The notes: a model not told the origin generated them from the letters alone. DNA of 33,544 bases from Butyrivibrio sp. XPD2002 (GCF_000423945.1 NZ_AUIY01000033.1:1-33544), one strand, 5' to 3'. Positions 21,544 to 29,574 are shown, counted from the first letter of the stretch. Numbers and translations: made by a program.

Positions 21544-21642
21544 ATGGAGGGAGAACGCTGGGTGAACTGCCCAGTGTGTAATAACAAGATTATGAAGGCC
21601 AGAAGCTTCTGGCAGATGGACAACAACTTAATATGTATTTAA
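21544..21642 (+). pseudogene. Zinc-ribbon protein fragment
   Basis: A 32-codon frame reads MEGERWVNCPVCNNKIMKAR and stops soon after. The CPVC knuckle suggests the first half of a small zinc ribbon, like the cysteine-rich KTR-type proteins of clostridial mobile elements; the second cysteine pair is missing. It lies in the 320-base gap between the antitoxin and RhuM genes. Confidence 0.35.
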
Positions 21643-21646
21643 TTCC

Positions 21647-21811
21647 ATTGTAGATGTTACCAAGGCTAAGCATTATAACGGGCTTGGACGTTATATTTCA
21701 AGAGGATATGACACCTATGGCCTATTTAAGTTGGTGGGAGGTTTGCAGAAGGGGAATCCGACAGAGGAAGAGATAAAGAGGGCTGTGGATTTTTATAAGA
21801 ATCTTTTATAA
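21647..21811 (+). pseudogene. C-terminal gene remnant, unknown family
   Basis: An open frame without a start reads IVDVTKAKHYNGLGRYISRG, then DTYGLFKLVGGLQKGNPTEE and a final helix ending DFYKNLL. Codon use and helical pattern look coding. I do not recognise it. It and the zinc-ribbon fragment fill the space before RhuM, which suggests that several genes were lost here. Confidence 0.35.
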
Positions 21812-21832
21812 AGATAAAAAGAGGGTTTTCGT

Positions 21833-22858
21833 ATGAAAAAGAATGTTCAGATAAGAAATAGTACTGTTGATTTTTTGATTTTTACCAAAGATTCTAAAAG
21901 TGATGGAATAGAAGTTAGAGTGCAAGATGGAGATGTCTGGTTAACTCAAAATGCGATAGCACAGCTTTTTGATATTGATAGGTCAGTTGTCTCGAGGCAT
22001 CTCAAAAAAATTTTTTCTTCGGGGGAATTGGATGAAAATTCAGTTTGTGCAAAATATGCACAAACTGCTGATGATGGAAAAAACTACAATTATAAGTTTT
22101 ATTCTTTGGCAGCGATTATTGCTGTAGGATATAGGACAAATTCTGATAAGGCAACACAATTTAGACAATGGGCAACGAAGGTATTAGATGCATTTACTAA
22201 ACAGGGTTATGTTCTTGATAAAAGCAGACTAGTGAATGGAAAAATATTTGATGAAGATTATTTTGATCAGTTAGTAGCTGAAATTCAGGAAATACGAGCC
22301 AGTGAAAGAAGATTCTACCAGAAAATAACAGATATATATGCAACTGCTGCAGATTATGATAAAGATGCTCCTGTGACAAGAGAATTCTATGCAACGGTGC
22401 AGAATAAAATGCATTATGCTGTTCATGGAAACACAGCTGCAGAACTTATCGTATCCAGAGCTGATCACACAAAGGAACACATGGGATTAACTTCATGGAA
22501 AAACGCACCGGATGGGAAAATCATAAAGACGGATGTTTCAATAGCAAAAAACTATTTGTTAAAAGATGAAATACAAGAACTAAATGAGATAGTAACAATG
22601 TATCTTGATTATGCGACGAGGCAGGCTAAGAGGCATGTTCCGATGACAATGGCAGATTGGAAATCGAAATTAGATGCATTTCTTGTTTTTAACGATGCTG
22701 AAGTTCTGCAAAATAAAGGGAAAGTAACTGCGGCTATAGCAAAAGAATTTGCAGAGAGCGAGTTTGAAAAATATAGACTTATACAGGACAAGACATATGA
22801 AAGTGACTTTGATAAGTTGATTAACAGTACTGAGAATATAGCAGATTCAACTAAGTAA
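21833..22858 (+). CDS. rhuM: RhuM family protein (341 aa)
   Basis: A complete RhuM-family protein (Virulence_RhuM), a group first named in a Salmonella pathogenicity island and now common in mobile and defence islands. Visible landmarks are an N-terminal HTH-like segment (EVRVQDGDVWLTQNAIAQLF, DIDRSVVSRHLKKIF), the family core YKFYSLAAIIAVGYRTNS and FRQWATKVLDAF, and a C-terminal helical half with RREFYATVQNKMHYA-like sequence and TKEHMGLTSW. GAGGG is about seven bases before the ATG. The molecular function is not established; DNA binding is plausible from the N-terminal half. It has its own gene context, with fragments on both sides. Confidence 0.88.
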   Translation: MKKNVQIRNSTVDFLIFTKDSKSDGIEVRVQDGDVWLTQNAIAQLFDIDRSVVSRHLKKIFSSGELDENSVCAKYAQTADDGKNYNYKFYSLAAIIAVGYRTNSDKATQFRQWATKVLDAFTKQGYVLDKSRLVNGKIFDEDYFDQLVAEIQEIRASERRFYQKITDIYATAADYDKDAPVTREFYATVQNKMHYAVHGNTAAELIVSRADHTKEHMGLTSWKNAPDGKIIKTDVSIAKNYLLKDEIQELNEIVTMYLDYATRQAKRHVPMTMADWKSKLDAFLVFNDAEVLQNKGKVTAAIAKEFAESEFEKYRLIQDKTYESDFDKLINSTENIADSTK

Positions 22859-22909
22859 CAATCGCATAAAGTAACATAAGGCAGGAATGACCTGATGATA
22901 ATACGGTAG

Positions 22910-23020
22910 GCACCTGAGCTGGATGCCGATTCTGTTGAGCTTCTTAAGCTGTTTGAGGCTATGGACGAGAAGACCAGGCAGATCATGTTGGTACAGATGA
23001 GGGCTGTTGCCAGATTTTAA
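22910..23020 (+). pseudogene. C-terminal remnant, possibly of an HTH regulator
   Basis: A frame without a start reads ELDADSVELLKLFEAMDEKT and ends RQIMLVQMRAVARF. A terminal helix pair of this kind (LFEAMDEKTRQ...) occurs at the ends of some XRE regulators. It lies between RhuM and the membrane-protein genes, and its N-terminal part is missing. Confidence 0.35.
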
Positions 23021-23077
23021 TCATCTGGAGAGGTAAATGGGAGTGTGAAATGATAAATTCAACTGTTTGAGATGGCT

Positions 23078-23100
23078 ATTTAGAGATAAAATCTCTAAAT
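23078..23100. repeat. Perfect 10-bp inverted repeat
   Basis: ATTTAGAGAT and ATCTCTAAAT flank AAA, with no T run after it. It lies about 75 bases before the membrane-protein gene at 23174 and is more likely an operator than a terminator. Its regulator is unknown. Confidence 0.4.
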
Positions 23101-23173
23101 AAGCAAAGGAAACTATTGAGAAAATGGTTAGTTGGTAATGGAAAGGAAATTGTTGAATAAAGAGGAAATCTGT

Positions 23174-23725
23174 ATGGACCAGATAAGGTTAGGACAGGGT
23201 TTATTGATTATATGCTGTGTATTTTATCTGATATGGTGGGGCGTAGCATTCCATCCTAATCATGGCGATAGTCACACGTCAGGGATTGATGGGATTCTGC
23301 TGCTTATCACTGCAGCCTTTGGACTGACAGGCCTGGTTCTCAACATGCTTGGAATTATCAAAACACCACCTGAAAGAGGACTGGTATCAGGCCTTGTGAT
23401 AATAGTTGCCGGAATTGTTACATATATAGTGCTTCTTTACGGTTCAAGGATCATTTTACACAGGCAGGTAACGTCGGAGCTCTTTTTGATAATAGGCTGG
23501 TCAATGCTTGAAGTGGCCTCGATTAACAGAGCGATTGCGTGGGAAAGGGTGTCTATAGATAGAGGCATTGTGTTCCTGATAATCGTAGCAGTGGCTGCAG
23601 TTTTGAGCTTGTATTTTTATCTGCAGTATTACGAGGTTAAGCCCATGACGGGATATTTCTTTGGCATGGTTCCGCTTATCACAGAGGCGATAAGCATGGG
23701 CGTGTTTGAATTTTTGACAAGGTAG
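23174..23725 (+). CDS. Six-helix membrane protein of unknown function (183 aa)
   Basis: A hydrophobic protein with about six predicted membrane segments (for example GLLIICCVFYLIWWGVAF, GLVIIVAGIVTYIVLLYG and FLIIVAVAAVLSLYFYLQYY). The ATG at 23174 is preferred to those at 23135-23138 because AGAGGA lies eight bases upstream. No transporter signature is seen. It is followed after 21 bases by another six-helix protein on the same strand, so the two probably form an operon and may work together in the membrane. Confidence 0.6.
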   Translation: MDQIRLGQGLLIICCVFYLIWWGVAFHPNHGDSHTSGIDGILLLITAAFGLTGLVLNMLGIIKTPPERGLVSGLVIIVAGIVTYIVLLYGSRIILHRQVTSELFLIIGWSMLEVASINRAIAWERVSIDRGIVFLIIVAVAAVLSLYFYLQYYEVKPMTGYFFGMVPLITEAISMGVFEFLTR

Positions 23726-23746
23726 GGGGAGTCGAAAGGATATAGC

Positions 23747-24367
23747 GTGAACAGGATAAAAAAAGAAGATAGAGCCGTTTTTTATGTAAATCTGATACTG
23801 GTGATACTTGAAACGGTAGCATTTGCCCACGATATCTATGCGTTTCGGTTTGGACTTTTTGAGTGGTACACAGTGGACAGCAATGTGTTACAGCTTGTTG
23901 TATCGGTATGGGTGATTTGCTGCGTTTTGAGAAATAAACAATTTCCGAAGATCCTCACTGTTGCGCATTTTATTAGTGCAGTTGGCCTGACGGTCACATT
24001 TCTAATAGCTGCATTTGTTCTTGCTCCGGAAGGCGGGATTGCATATTACTTTCTTAACGATGTTGCGCCCATAAACCATTTTATCGGGCCGTTATTATCA
24101 GTGATCTCACTTCTCTTTTTAGAAAAGACTGAGAGGCTTTCGCTGAGTACAATCATATGGCCGGCGGTAGCGAGTCTTACATATGGTGCGATAGCACTGG
24201 TACTGAATGCTGTAAGAATAATGGACGGACCTTATTTCTTTCTAAAGGTATATGAGCAGTCTGCTGGTGTGATAATCTTGTGGTTTGCGATAATCGCTGT
24301 ATTGTGTCTTGGACTGGCATTGTTGTATTACAAGATCAAATGGAGAAAGAGAGAAGTTAATCAGTAA
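23747..24367 (+). CDS. Pr6Pr-like six-helix membrane protein (206 aa)
   Basis: An integral membrane protein with six hydrophobic segments. The pattern FEWYTVDSNVLQLVVSVWVI in helix 2, followed by VTFLIAAFVLAP and NHFIGPLLSVISLLFLE, resembles the Pr6Pr family, whose function is unknown. The start is GTG at 23747 with AAAGGA about eight bases upstream. The C-terminal tail is strongly basic (YKIKWRKREVN), placing it inside the cell. It is probably cotranscribed with the preceding gene. Confidence 0.6.
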   Translation: MNRIKKEDRAVFYVNLILVILETVAFAHDIYAFRFGLFEWYTVDSNVLQLVVSVWVICCVLRNKQFPKILTVAHFISAVGLTVTFLIAAFVLAPEGGIAYYFLNDVAPINHFIGPLLSVISLLFLEKTERLSLSTIIWPAVASLTYGAIALVLNAVRIMDGPYFFLKVYEQSAGVIILWFAIIAVLCLGLALLYYKIKWRKREVNQ

Positions 24368-24436
24368 AAATACTAAAAGAGATACTATCGGGATATCAGT
24401 AGAGAATGTGAATGAAGATGTAAGGAGCAGAACACG

Positions 24437-25768
24437 ATGGCTCAGAGGACTGAGGCAATATATCAGGGTAGAACCATAGGAATTGAATCTATATATACAG
24501 TCATTGACGGTAAGCAGATCAATATACCTGAGAAGCTGAACTGGGTGCGAGAAAAGAGCAGAAACGGAGAATTGTTCTGCCCGTGTGGTTGCGGTGCTAA
24601 TCTTATTCTTGTGGCTGGGGATAGAAATCTTAGGGAACAACATTTCAGGATAAAGGATTCTGATACAAAGCTTGAGTGCACAGCAGTAACTGAAGGAAGG
24701 ACTTCGATAGAATCAAAAATAGTATTGAAATGTTGGCTTGATGATAAGCTTAGAACTGGGGATGTAGACACCAGAGTGCCTATAAATGCAGTTGATGACA
24801 GCACTGACAGGAAGTATGAGTTTTCTTTTGTATCAAAGCTCCATAAGCTTGCAATCAGCTACTTCCATGACAGGGCAAACATCACAGATGAAAAGCTTGA
24901 TATTCTTGATATGAATACACAGGATATCAAGATTTATTATATTGCTGATATCATGAATTGTGGCTCCGAAGGTCAGTTTCCGGAATGGATGATGAAAATT
25001 GAAAGCAGACAGGGTTATTGTCTCTTTTTGTCGATAGATGGTATTGATTATAAAGATGCTCGCCTGGAAGCAGCCTTTTACGATCAGGATATAGATGGAC
25101 TGTGGTGTGAAACAATTGTTACAGAAGGAAGGCTCCGTGACTATTCTTTTGATGAGAATAATAACCTATTGTTTCACAGAGATAGTTTAGATACTTTATA
25201 TGATAAAGCATATTATGAATTCAGAAAGAAGCAGGATCGTGAACACGACAGACGTATCATTGAGCAGGAAAAGCGCGAGGCTGAACGCCAAAAACGCTTG
25301 GAAGAAGAAAAGAAACTCCAAGAGGAATACGAGCGAAAGATAAGAGAACGTGAGGAGCAGTTGCTTCGAGAGAAGGAGGCTGCTGAGTCAGAAAAGCGCA
25401 GAGCCCGGGAAGAATTTGCCCGCAACATGGCTGCTGGTTTTGAGCAACAGGAAAAGCCTATTAAAGATCCCGATGGGAACAGATGGGTTAAGTGTGAGTT
25501 CTGCGGAAAGATAGCGATGGATAAGGCGTTTTCTTCATATGGTGGGAAGAATCATGTGAATCTGGGAACATGTATCGAATGCTCCAGGAACAATCCTAAG
25601 GCAGCAGTACAAATTAGTATTCCACATAGGGAAAGTAATGCTAATAGATACGATCCGACCGTGTGTCCCGAATGCGGTAGCAGGCTTGTTGAAAGAAATG
25701 GTAGGAATGGCAGATTTGTTGGATGCAGTAGTTATCCTAGATGTAAATATACTCGGTCAATTCGATGA
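24437..25768 (+). CDS. CoiA-like nuclease/coiled-coil/zinc-finger fusion (443 aa)
   Basis: This is a four-part cytosolic protein. The N-terminus resembles competence protein CoiA: a cysteine knuckle [13 protein letters not shown] (C48, C50, C52), REQHFRI with H69, C81, and [14 protein letters not shown] followed by [10 protein letters not shown] (125-134), in the positions of the restriction-endonuclease-like core. Residues about 265-340 are a highly charged coiled coil ([20 protein letters not shown]). A CxxC...CxxC ribbon follows ([17 protein letters not shown]). The end (410-440) is a topoisomerase-type C4 finger with [21 protein letters not shown] precedes the ATG. It probably binds and cuts or processes DNA; the exact role is unknown. 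Confidence 0.65.
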   Translation: MAQRTEAIYQGRTIGIESIYTVIDGKQINIPEKLNWVREKSRNGELFCPCGCGANLILVAGDRNLREQHFRIKDSDTKLECTAVTEGRTSIESKIVLKCWLDDKLRTGDVDTRVPINAVDDSTDRKYEFSFVSKLHKLAISYFHDRANITDEKLDILDMNTQDIKIYYIADIMNCGSEGQFPEWMMKIESRQGYCLFLSIDGIDYKDARLEAAFYDQDIDGLWCETIVTEGRLRDYSFDENNNLLFHRDSLDTLYDKAYYEFRKKQDREHDRRIIEQEKREAERQKRLEEEKKLQEEYERKIREREEQLLREKEAAESEKRRAREEFARNMAAGFEQQEKPIKDPDGNRWVKCEFCGKIAMDKAFSSYGGKNHVNLGTCIECSRNNPKAAVQISIPHRESNANRYDPTVCPECGSRLVERNGRNGRFVGCSSYPRCKYTRSIR

Positions 25769-25787
25769 AATGAAGGAGAAGTTAAAA

Positions 25788-25847
25788 ACCATTAAAAACT
25801 ATTAAAAACTATCAAAAACCATTAAATACCATTAAAAACTATTAAAA
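25788..25847 (+). repeat. Six 10-bp repeats with phased A-tracts
   Basis: Six consecutive decamers follow the pattern AC[CT]AT[TC]AAA[AT]: ACCATTAAAA, ACTATTAAAA, ACTATCAAAA, ACCATTAAAT, ACCATTAAAA, ACTATTAAAA, then CCCC. An A-tract therefore recurs once per helical turn over 60 bases, the known recipe for intrinsic DNA curvature. It starts 20 bases after the stop of the CoiA-like gene. It is not a CRISPR array because it has no spacers. Confidence 0.85.
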
Positions 25848-26086
25848 CCCCAAAAAGGTGATACGGTAAAAATGTGAAGATATTTGTGCTACTATAGAAA
25901 GAATTAGCCATTGGAGACTAAGGCAACTGAATCTTGCAGTCGTAAGTATTTAGCAATGTACAAAAGTTGAACGAGCTAAGTATTTTATACTACAAGGCTA
26001 ATGGGGCACGATTCTTACATGGTGAACGCAGCGGAAAATTAGTTATTTTGTGGCTTTGCGGTTCCACATGTACTATGCTAACGTTC
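25848..26086. other. Intergenic stretch without a supported gene
   Basis: About 240 bases between the decamer array and the toxin promoter. One frame is open from 25967, but it ends inside the toxin gene, has no ribosome site and resembles nothing known. No strong hairpin was seen. Confidence 0.35.
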
Positions 26087-26115
26087 TTGACGAAAAGAAT
26101 AAAATATGTTATATA
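26087..26115 (+). promoter_or_regulatory. Promoter of the second HigBA pair
   Basis: TTGACG (26087-26092), a 17-base spacer and TATATA (26110-26115) lie 24 bases before the toxin GTG. The -10 region has dyad character (GTTATATATAGC), a plausible site for the antitoxin. Confidence 0.6.
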
Positions 26116-26138
26116 TAGCATAAAGAGAAGGAGGCAAT

Positions 26139-26441
26139 GTGTCAAAATTTCAGGTGAATTTTTATAGAGCCATAGACGGCAGTAAGCCTGTTGGATTATT
26201 TATTAGAACGTTGGATGTAAAGATGAAGGCTAAGGTTGTGGCTAATCTTCACTTGCTTGAGGAGTATGGCAATCTTGCTAGGGAACCTCTTTCTAAAGAG
26301 TTAGAGGATGGAATATTTGAATTACGAAGTGGAGAAGGTAATAACATAGTCAGGATATTGTATTTCTTTGATAAGGGACAAATCATAATTGCCACTAATG
26401 GTTTTGTAAAAAACAACAGAAGACGCCTAGAGGTGAAATAG
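26139..26441 (+). CDS. higB: RelE/HigB-type toxin (phage Gp49-like family)
   Basis: A 100-residue toxin of the RelE/HigB superfamily, expected to cut ribosome-bound mRNA. Typical segments are KPVGLFIRTLDVKMKAKVVA, LEDGIFELRSGEGNNIVRIL, YFFDKGQIIIATNGFVKNN and a final basic RRRLEVK, all of normal order and length. The start is GTG at 26139; AAGGAGG ends four bases before it, which is close. An ATG two bases upstream is in another frame. The antitoxin gene follows after 54 bases, with toxin first, the HigBA order. Confidence 0.85.
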   Translation: MSKFQVNFYRAIDGSKPVGLFIRTLDVKMKAKVVANLHLLEEYGNLAREPLSKELEDGIFELRSGEGNNIVRILYFFDKGQIIIATNGFVKNNRRRLEVK

Positions 26442-26495
26442 ATTTAGCTAAGCAGAGAAGAACCGACTACCATAGTAGGAAGGAGGCAGGAACAT

Positions 26496-26786
26496 ATGAG
26501 TGATCTTCAGGAATTAACAAATGAACTTATGCAGGATCCTGAGTTAAAAAAAGAATATGAGGCACTTCAGCCAGAAATGGATATTACAAGAGCGATACTT
26601 GATGCAAGAATCCATGCGGGAATGACTCAGCTGGAGCTGTCAGAGAAGAGCGGCATAAGTCAGGCGGATATAAGCAGACTGGAGAAAGGTACAAGAAATC
26701 CTAGCATAGCACTCCTTAAACGTCTTGCTGAAGCTATGGATAGCACTCTAAAGATAGAGTTTGTTCCTAAGAAAATGGTAAGATAA
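26496..26786 (+). CDS. higA: HigA-type XRE antitoxin
   Basis: A 96-residue antitoxin with an N-terminal helical toxin-contact region (MSDLQELTNELMQDPELKKE) and a C-terminal XRE helix-turn-helix (HAGMTQLELSEKSGISQADI, SRLEKGTRNPSIALLKRLAE) ending KIEFVPKKMVR. GAAGGAGG lies before the ATG. It should neutralise the preceding toxin and repress the promoter at 26087. Unlike the locus at 20131, both genes here are undamaged, so this pair is probably active and may stabilise the region. Confidence 0.88.
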   Translation: MSDLQELTNELMQDPELKKEYEALQPEMDITRAILDARIHAGMTQLELSEKSGISQADISRLEKGTRNPSIALLKRLAEAMDSTLKIEFVPKKMVR

Positions 26787-26834
26787 TAACTTATTTGGCT
26801 TCATGCAAGATAGAGGTCATAAAAGGAATTAGAG

Positions 26835-26972
26835 TTATTTCTTCTTACGATTAGATAAGAGTAGCCCTGCAAGCAATGTAACTGGTACAGCAAGTACTGA
26901 TATCAGTGCAGTTGCTCCTGCAGAAATGCTACTCTTATTATTTTTGTTGTTTTCTGTATTGTTTTCGCTCAT
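26835..26972 (-). CDS. Small single-helix membrane protein (45 aa)
   Basis: On the minus strand a frame starts at 26972 with an asparagine-rich polar N-terminus (MSENNTENNKNNKSS), followed by one hydrophobic helix (ALISVLAVPVTLLAGLLLS) and a basic end (NRKKK). AAAGGA lies about nine bases upstream of the ATG. The organisation resembles a C-terminal membrane anchor or a small type I-like toxin or regulator peptide. I know no relative. It is the only plausible coding frame in the 490 bases after higA and the only minus-strand gene in this half of the window. Confidence 0.55.
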   Translation of the reverse strand: MSENNTENNKNNKSSISAGATALISVLAVPVTLLAGLLLSNRKKK

Positions 26973-27001
26973 GATTGTAGTCCTTTCGTTGCTTGGCATA
27001 C

Positions 27002-27136
27002 ATGAAGGTCATGGAACACAAGAAGATTCCTGAGAGTGCAATGAGAAATCTTCCTCAGCCGATAGCTCTTATCAAAGTAATGCCGAAGGTCTTTGATTAT
27101 CTGGACTCAGATTTGAAGAAACAAAAAACTAGTTAG
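27002..27136 (+). pseudogene. Short gene remnant (44 aa), unknown family
   Basis: The frame MKVMEHKKIPESAMRNLPQP continues IALIKVMPKVFDYLDSDLKK and stops. It has no ribosome site and looks like an internal or terminal piece of a larger protein because of its good coding composition without a proper start. A terminator follows at 27161. No family is recognised. Confidence 0.3.
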
Positions 27137-27160
27137 ACTGATGGCTCTTACAGTTGCAGC

Positions 27161-27197
27161 TACTTCGATGTCTCATATAGCGTCGAAGTACTTTTTT
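27161..27197 (+). terminator. Intrinsic terminator
   Basis: TACTTCGA (27161-27168) pairs with TCGAAGTA (27183-27190), followed by C and six T residues. It isolates the toxin-antitoxin side from the glutaredoxin gene. Confidence 0.75.
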
Positions 27198-27224
27198 GCA
27201 TATAATTAGGGGAGTTGAAAGTAT

Positions 27225-27287
27225 ATGAAGAAAGTATTGATTTTATTGGGGGATATTTACAATGACATTATGGAGGGAGAACAATGA
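27225..27287 (+). CDS. Possible 20-codon leader peptide coupled to glutaredoxin
   Basis: After GGGGAG a frame reads MKKVLILLGDIYNDIMEGEQ and its stop overlaps the glutaredoxin start as ATGA (27284-27287). It may be a coupled leader peptide or the stub of a truncated flavodoxin-like gene, since the opening MKKVLILLG is a common first strand. Nothing else supports it. Confidence 0.3.
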   Translation: MKKVLILLGDIYNDIMEGEQ

Positions 27288-27595
27288 TCAAAATTTACGG
27301 AATGCCTACATGTCCCTATTGCGATTACATTCATGAGCAGATAAGAGGGCGTGAGAATGAATTTGAGTATATCAACATTGGTGAGAATATCAGAAACATG
27401 GGGGCTTTTACCAGACTTCGCGATACCAATCCGGCATTCGATCATTCCAAGGAAATAGGCGATGTTGGTATACCGGCCTTTGTTCTTGAAGACGGAAGCA
27501 TAACTCTTGATCCAGCGGTTGTGGGCCTTATTGAGTATGGAACACCTGATGCCTGCTCAATAGAAGATCATAAAAGCGGAAGGAAAGGGTGTTAA
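27284..27595 (+). CDS. Glutaredoxin-like thiol-disulfide protein
   Basis: A 103-residue thioredoxin-fold protein with the active site CPYC (C10, C13) after the first strand MIKIYGMPT, and a cis-proline segment VGIPAFVLEDG. It probably reduces disulfides or mixed disulfides in the cytosol. GGAGGG precedes the ATG. The middle (NIRNMGAFTRLRDTNPAFDH) is longer than in classic glutaredoxins and matches the small clostridial glutaredoxin-related group. The C-terminal tail ends in a further cysteine (RKGC). Confidence 0.8.
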   Translation: MIKIYGMPTCPYCDYIHEQIRGRENEFEYINIGENIRNMGAFTRLRDTNPAFDHSKEIGDVGIPAFVLEDGSITLDPAVVGLIEYGTPDACSIEDHKSGRKGC

Positions 27596-27643
27596 GGGAT
27601 ACATGAGAATAGATAAAAGAGTAATGACTGAGGAGACCATTAA

Positions 27644-27815
27644 GTGAAAAGAAGATATTTAGCCCTGGGGATGCTTACGCTAGCTATGGTATTGACGTAT
27701 TATGTTCTTTATAGTAGATAAGCTGAGAGGAACATTGATCAGCAGGTATTTACTGATCATAATTGTGGTACTTGGAGTTATAAATATGCTTATTGCAAAA
27801 GGAATGAAAGAGTAA
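27644..27815 (+). pseudogene. Two-helix small membrane protein, apparently frameshifted
   Basis: From the GTG at 27644 one frame reads MKRRYLALGMLTLAMVLTYY and stops at 27721. A second frame entering at 27702 reads MFFIVDKLRGTLISRYLLII and continues VVLGVINMLIAKGMKE to 27815. Joined near 27700 they give a protein with two membrane helices. The second helix end (INMLIAKGMKE) resembles NVFMAKSMKE in the membrane protein at 32037, so the two genes are probably relatives and this copy is damaged. Confidence 0.4.
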
Positions 27816-27887
27816 GGGAGTCTTTGCGCAGATGGTTAGTGAAACTTCAATAAAGATGATTGACGTGGAGGACTTGGACTGAGGCTT

Positions 27888-28073
27888 ATGTGGAAGATAA
27901 AGCAGATATTTGATGGAGATTATGGCTGCGAGGAATTACAGCCAGGACAGAAACCTAAGGTATCGGTAACGCTTGTTGATGATGCAGGGAATGAGAAACT
28001 TGTGTCAGTGGAAGATGATTGGCTTACAGAGAATGGACTGGATGTTGGCTCTGAGTGGCCGGCAGGAGTATGA
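27888..28073 (+). CDS. Small conserved protein (61 aa)
   Basis: A compact acidic protein (MWKIKQIFDGDYGCEELQPG, then PKVSVTLVDDAGNEKLVSVE and DDWLTENGLDVGSEWP). The even beta-strand pattern and well-kept coding composition suggest a real gene; TGAGG lies before the ATG. Similar small proteins occur in other Lachnospiraceae as I recall. The function is unknown. It lies 16 bases before the nitroreductase gene and is probably cotranscribed with it. Confidence 0.6.
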   Translation: MWKIKQIFDGDYGCEELQPGQKPKVSVTLVDDAGNEKLVSVEDDWLTENGLDVGSEWPAGV

Positions 28074-28089
28074 GAAAGGTTGGCAAAAG

Positions 28090-28680
28090 ATGGAAGCGAT
28101 AGAAGCTATTTTAACAAGAAGAAGTACTAGAAGATATTCCGGAGAAATGCCGGAAAGAGCGCTTGTAGAAAAAGTGATTGAGGCAGGCAGATATGCGCCT
28201 AGCGGTGGAAATAATCAGACTACCCATTTCATTATTTTTTCAGATGCCGAAATCCTTTCTGACATGGCGGGATTAGTCTGCAAAGAGTTCGCAGAAATGG
28301 AAATCACTGAGGGTATGTATTCTTCTTTGAAGAATTCGATAAATGCGGCAAAGAAAGGTGGATATATATTTCACTACGGAGCACCTGTTTTCATAGTTAC
28401 AGCCAATAAAAAAGGCTATGGCAACGCTATAGCAGACAGCGCCTGTGCACTGGAAAACATGATGATAGCTGCCAATGCTCTTGACATGGGCTCATGTTGG
28501 ATCAATCAGCTTCACTGGCTCGATGAAAATGAGGCTGTGCGCAACTTCATGTATAAGTATGGTCTTAGGGAAGATGAAACGATAACCGGAGGCCTGATAT
28601 TGGGATATTCTGAGGCAGGAAAGCCAATCAGGGAACCGCTTGAGAGAAAAGGTAATCCGGTAACCTGGGTAGAAAAGTAA
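28090..28680 (+). CDS. Nitroreductase family protein (FMN-dependent)
   Basis: A 196-residue nitroreductase-fold oxidoreductase, probably a cytosolic FMN enzyme using NAD(P)H on nitro or quinone substrates. The FMN-binding signatures are visible: ILTRRSTRRYSGEMP at the start, AGRYAPSGGNNQ, the SACALENMMIAANALDMGSC helix with WINQLHW, and ITGGLILGYS near the end. The ATG at 28090 is chosen because the nitroreductase fold begins there (MEAIEAILTRRS) and GAAAGG lies before it; longer in-frame starts overlap the preceding gene. Confidence 0.88.
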   Translation: MEAIEAILTRRSTRRYSGEMPERALVEKVIEAGRYAPSGGNNQTTHFIIFSDAEILSDMAGLVCKEFAEMEITEGMYSSLKNSINAAKKGGYIFHYGAPVFIVTANKKGYGNAIADSACALENMMIAANALDMGSCWINQLHWLDENEAVRNFMYKYGLREDETITGGLILGYSEAGKPIREPLERKGNPVTWVEK

Positions 28681-28684
28681 GGGG

Positions 28685-28807
28685 ATAAAGCTCATTGAAG
28701 GGGCACTGCAGGTTGAAAGAGGAGAGATCGTTCCTACTGAAGTGGATAGGTTCGGGAAGACTGTCCATGTGTATGATATAGGGGTGGCATCATTTCTGTG
28801 TGATTGA
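28685..28807 (+). pseudogene. Short gene remnant after nitroreductase
   Basis: An open frame without a start reads IKLIEGALQVERGEIVPTEV, then DRFGKTVHVYDIGVASFLCD and stops. It looks like a conserved fragment with beta strands but I cannot place it. It fills the gap between the nitroreductase and tag genes. Confidence 0.3.
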
Positions 28808-28843
28808 TAGATGAAAAGCAGATTTTTTTATGAGGATTATGCT

Positions 28844-29455
28844 ATGGGCTTTTGCGGATGGGCGGACGTTAATGAAAGAAACAAGATTTATCATGATAAT
28901 GAGTGGGGCGTTCCTGTTCATGATGATAAAAAGATGTTTGAGCACCTGATGCTGGAATGTATGCAGTGTGGTTTATCCTGGGATCTTATGCTGAAAAAAC
29001 GAGAGGTGTTCAGATCCTGCTTTGATGGCTTCGACTATGACAAGATTGCTGAGTATACTGATGCAGACATAGAGCGGATACTGAATACAGAGGATATGAT
29101 AAAGTCACCCCGGAAGATCGTTGCTGTCATAAATAATGCCAGGTGTTTTCAGAAAGTCAGAGAAGAGTTTGGAAGCTTCTGCGATTATATCTGGGCATAC
29201 TCAGGAAATAAGACAATTCTCTACAGTGGTCACAGTAAGCTTGGTGGGAAGATTCCCGTAAGTAACGGTCTTTCCAAGACGATAAGTAAGGATCTGAAAA
29301 AGAGGGGCTTTAAGTACGTCGGCGAAGTGACAATCTATTCTCACCTACAGGCATGCGGAATAATCAATGATCACGACGAGACCTGCCCATGCTATAAAAG
29401 GATAAATGCCGCAAACCAAACTGTGAATAAACGCAAGGATATGGAAGTGTATTAG
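28844..29455 (+). CDS. tag: DNA-3-methyladenine glycosylase I
   Basis: Tag removes 3-methyladenine from alkylated DNA as the first step of base excision repair. With the start at 28844 the protein has 203 residues and its key residues fall at the positions known from the Escherichia coli enzyme or within two: zinc ligands C4, H17, H177 and C181 and catalytic E38. GAGG lies about eight bases upstream; the earlier ATG at 28811 has no ribosome site. Motifs are YHDNEWGVP, QCGLSWDLMLKKRE and SPRKIVAVINNA. The gene appears monocistronic. Confidence 0.93.
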   Translation: MGFCGWADVNERNKIYHDNEWGVPVHDDKKMFEHLMLECMQCGLSWDLMLKKREVFRSCFDGFDYDKIAEYTDADIERILNTEDMIKSPRKIVAVINNARCFQKVREEFGSFCDYIWAYSGNKTILYSGHSKLGGKIPVSNGLSKTISKDLKKRGFKYVGEVTIYSHLQACGIINDHDETCPCYKRINAANQTVNKRKDMEVY

Positions 29456-29574
29456 GTGATAATTCTGATATAACCCCAGGCTATCATCAGCCATAGGTAA
29501 ATACATACGCAGAGTAAGCGCTACTAACTATATAATGGTAACAGAGACCGATACATCTTGGGAGGAGGACGAAT

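Noticed and set aside
25788..25847. CRISPR-like array
   Set aside because: The units are ten bases long, directly adjacent and have no spacers; no cas genes are present.
25967..26167. 66-codon frame before the higB gene
   Set aside because: No ribosome site and it overlaps the toxin start and its promoter.
27973..28089. N-terminal extension of the nitroreductase
   Set aside because: It is an out-of-frame reading of the 61-residue gene; the family starts at MEAIEAI.
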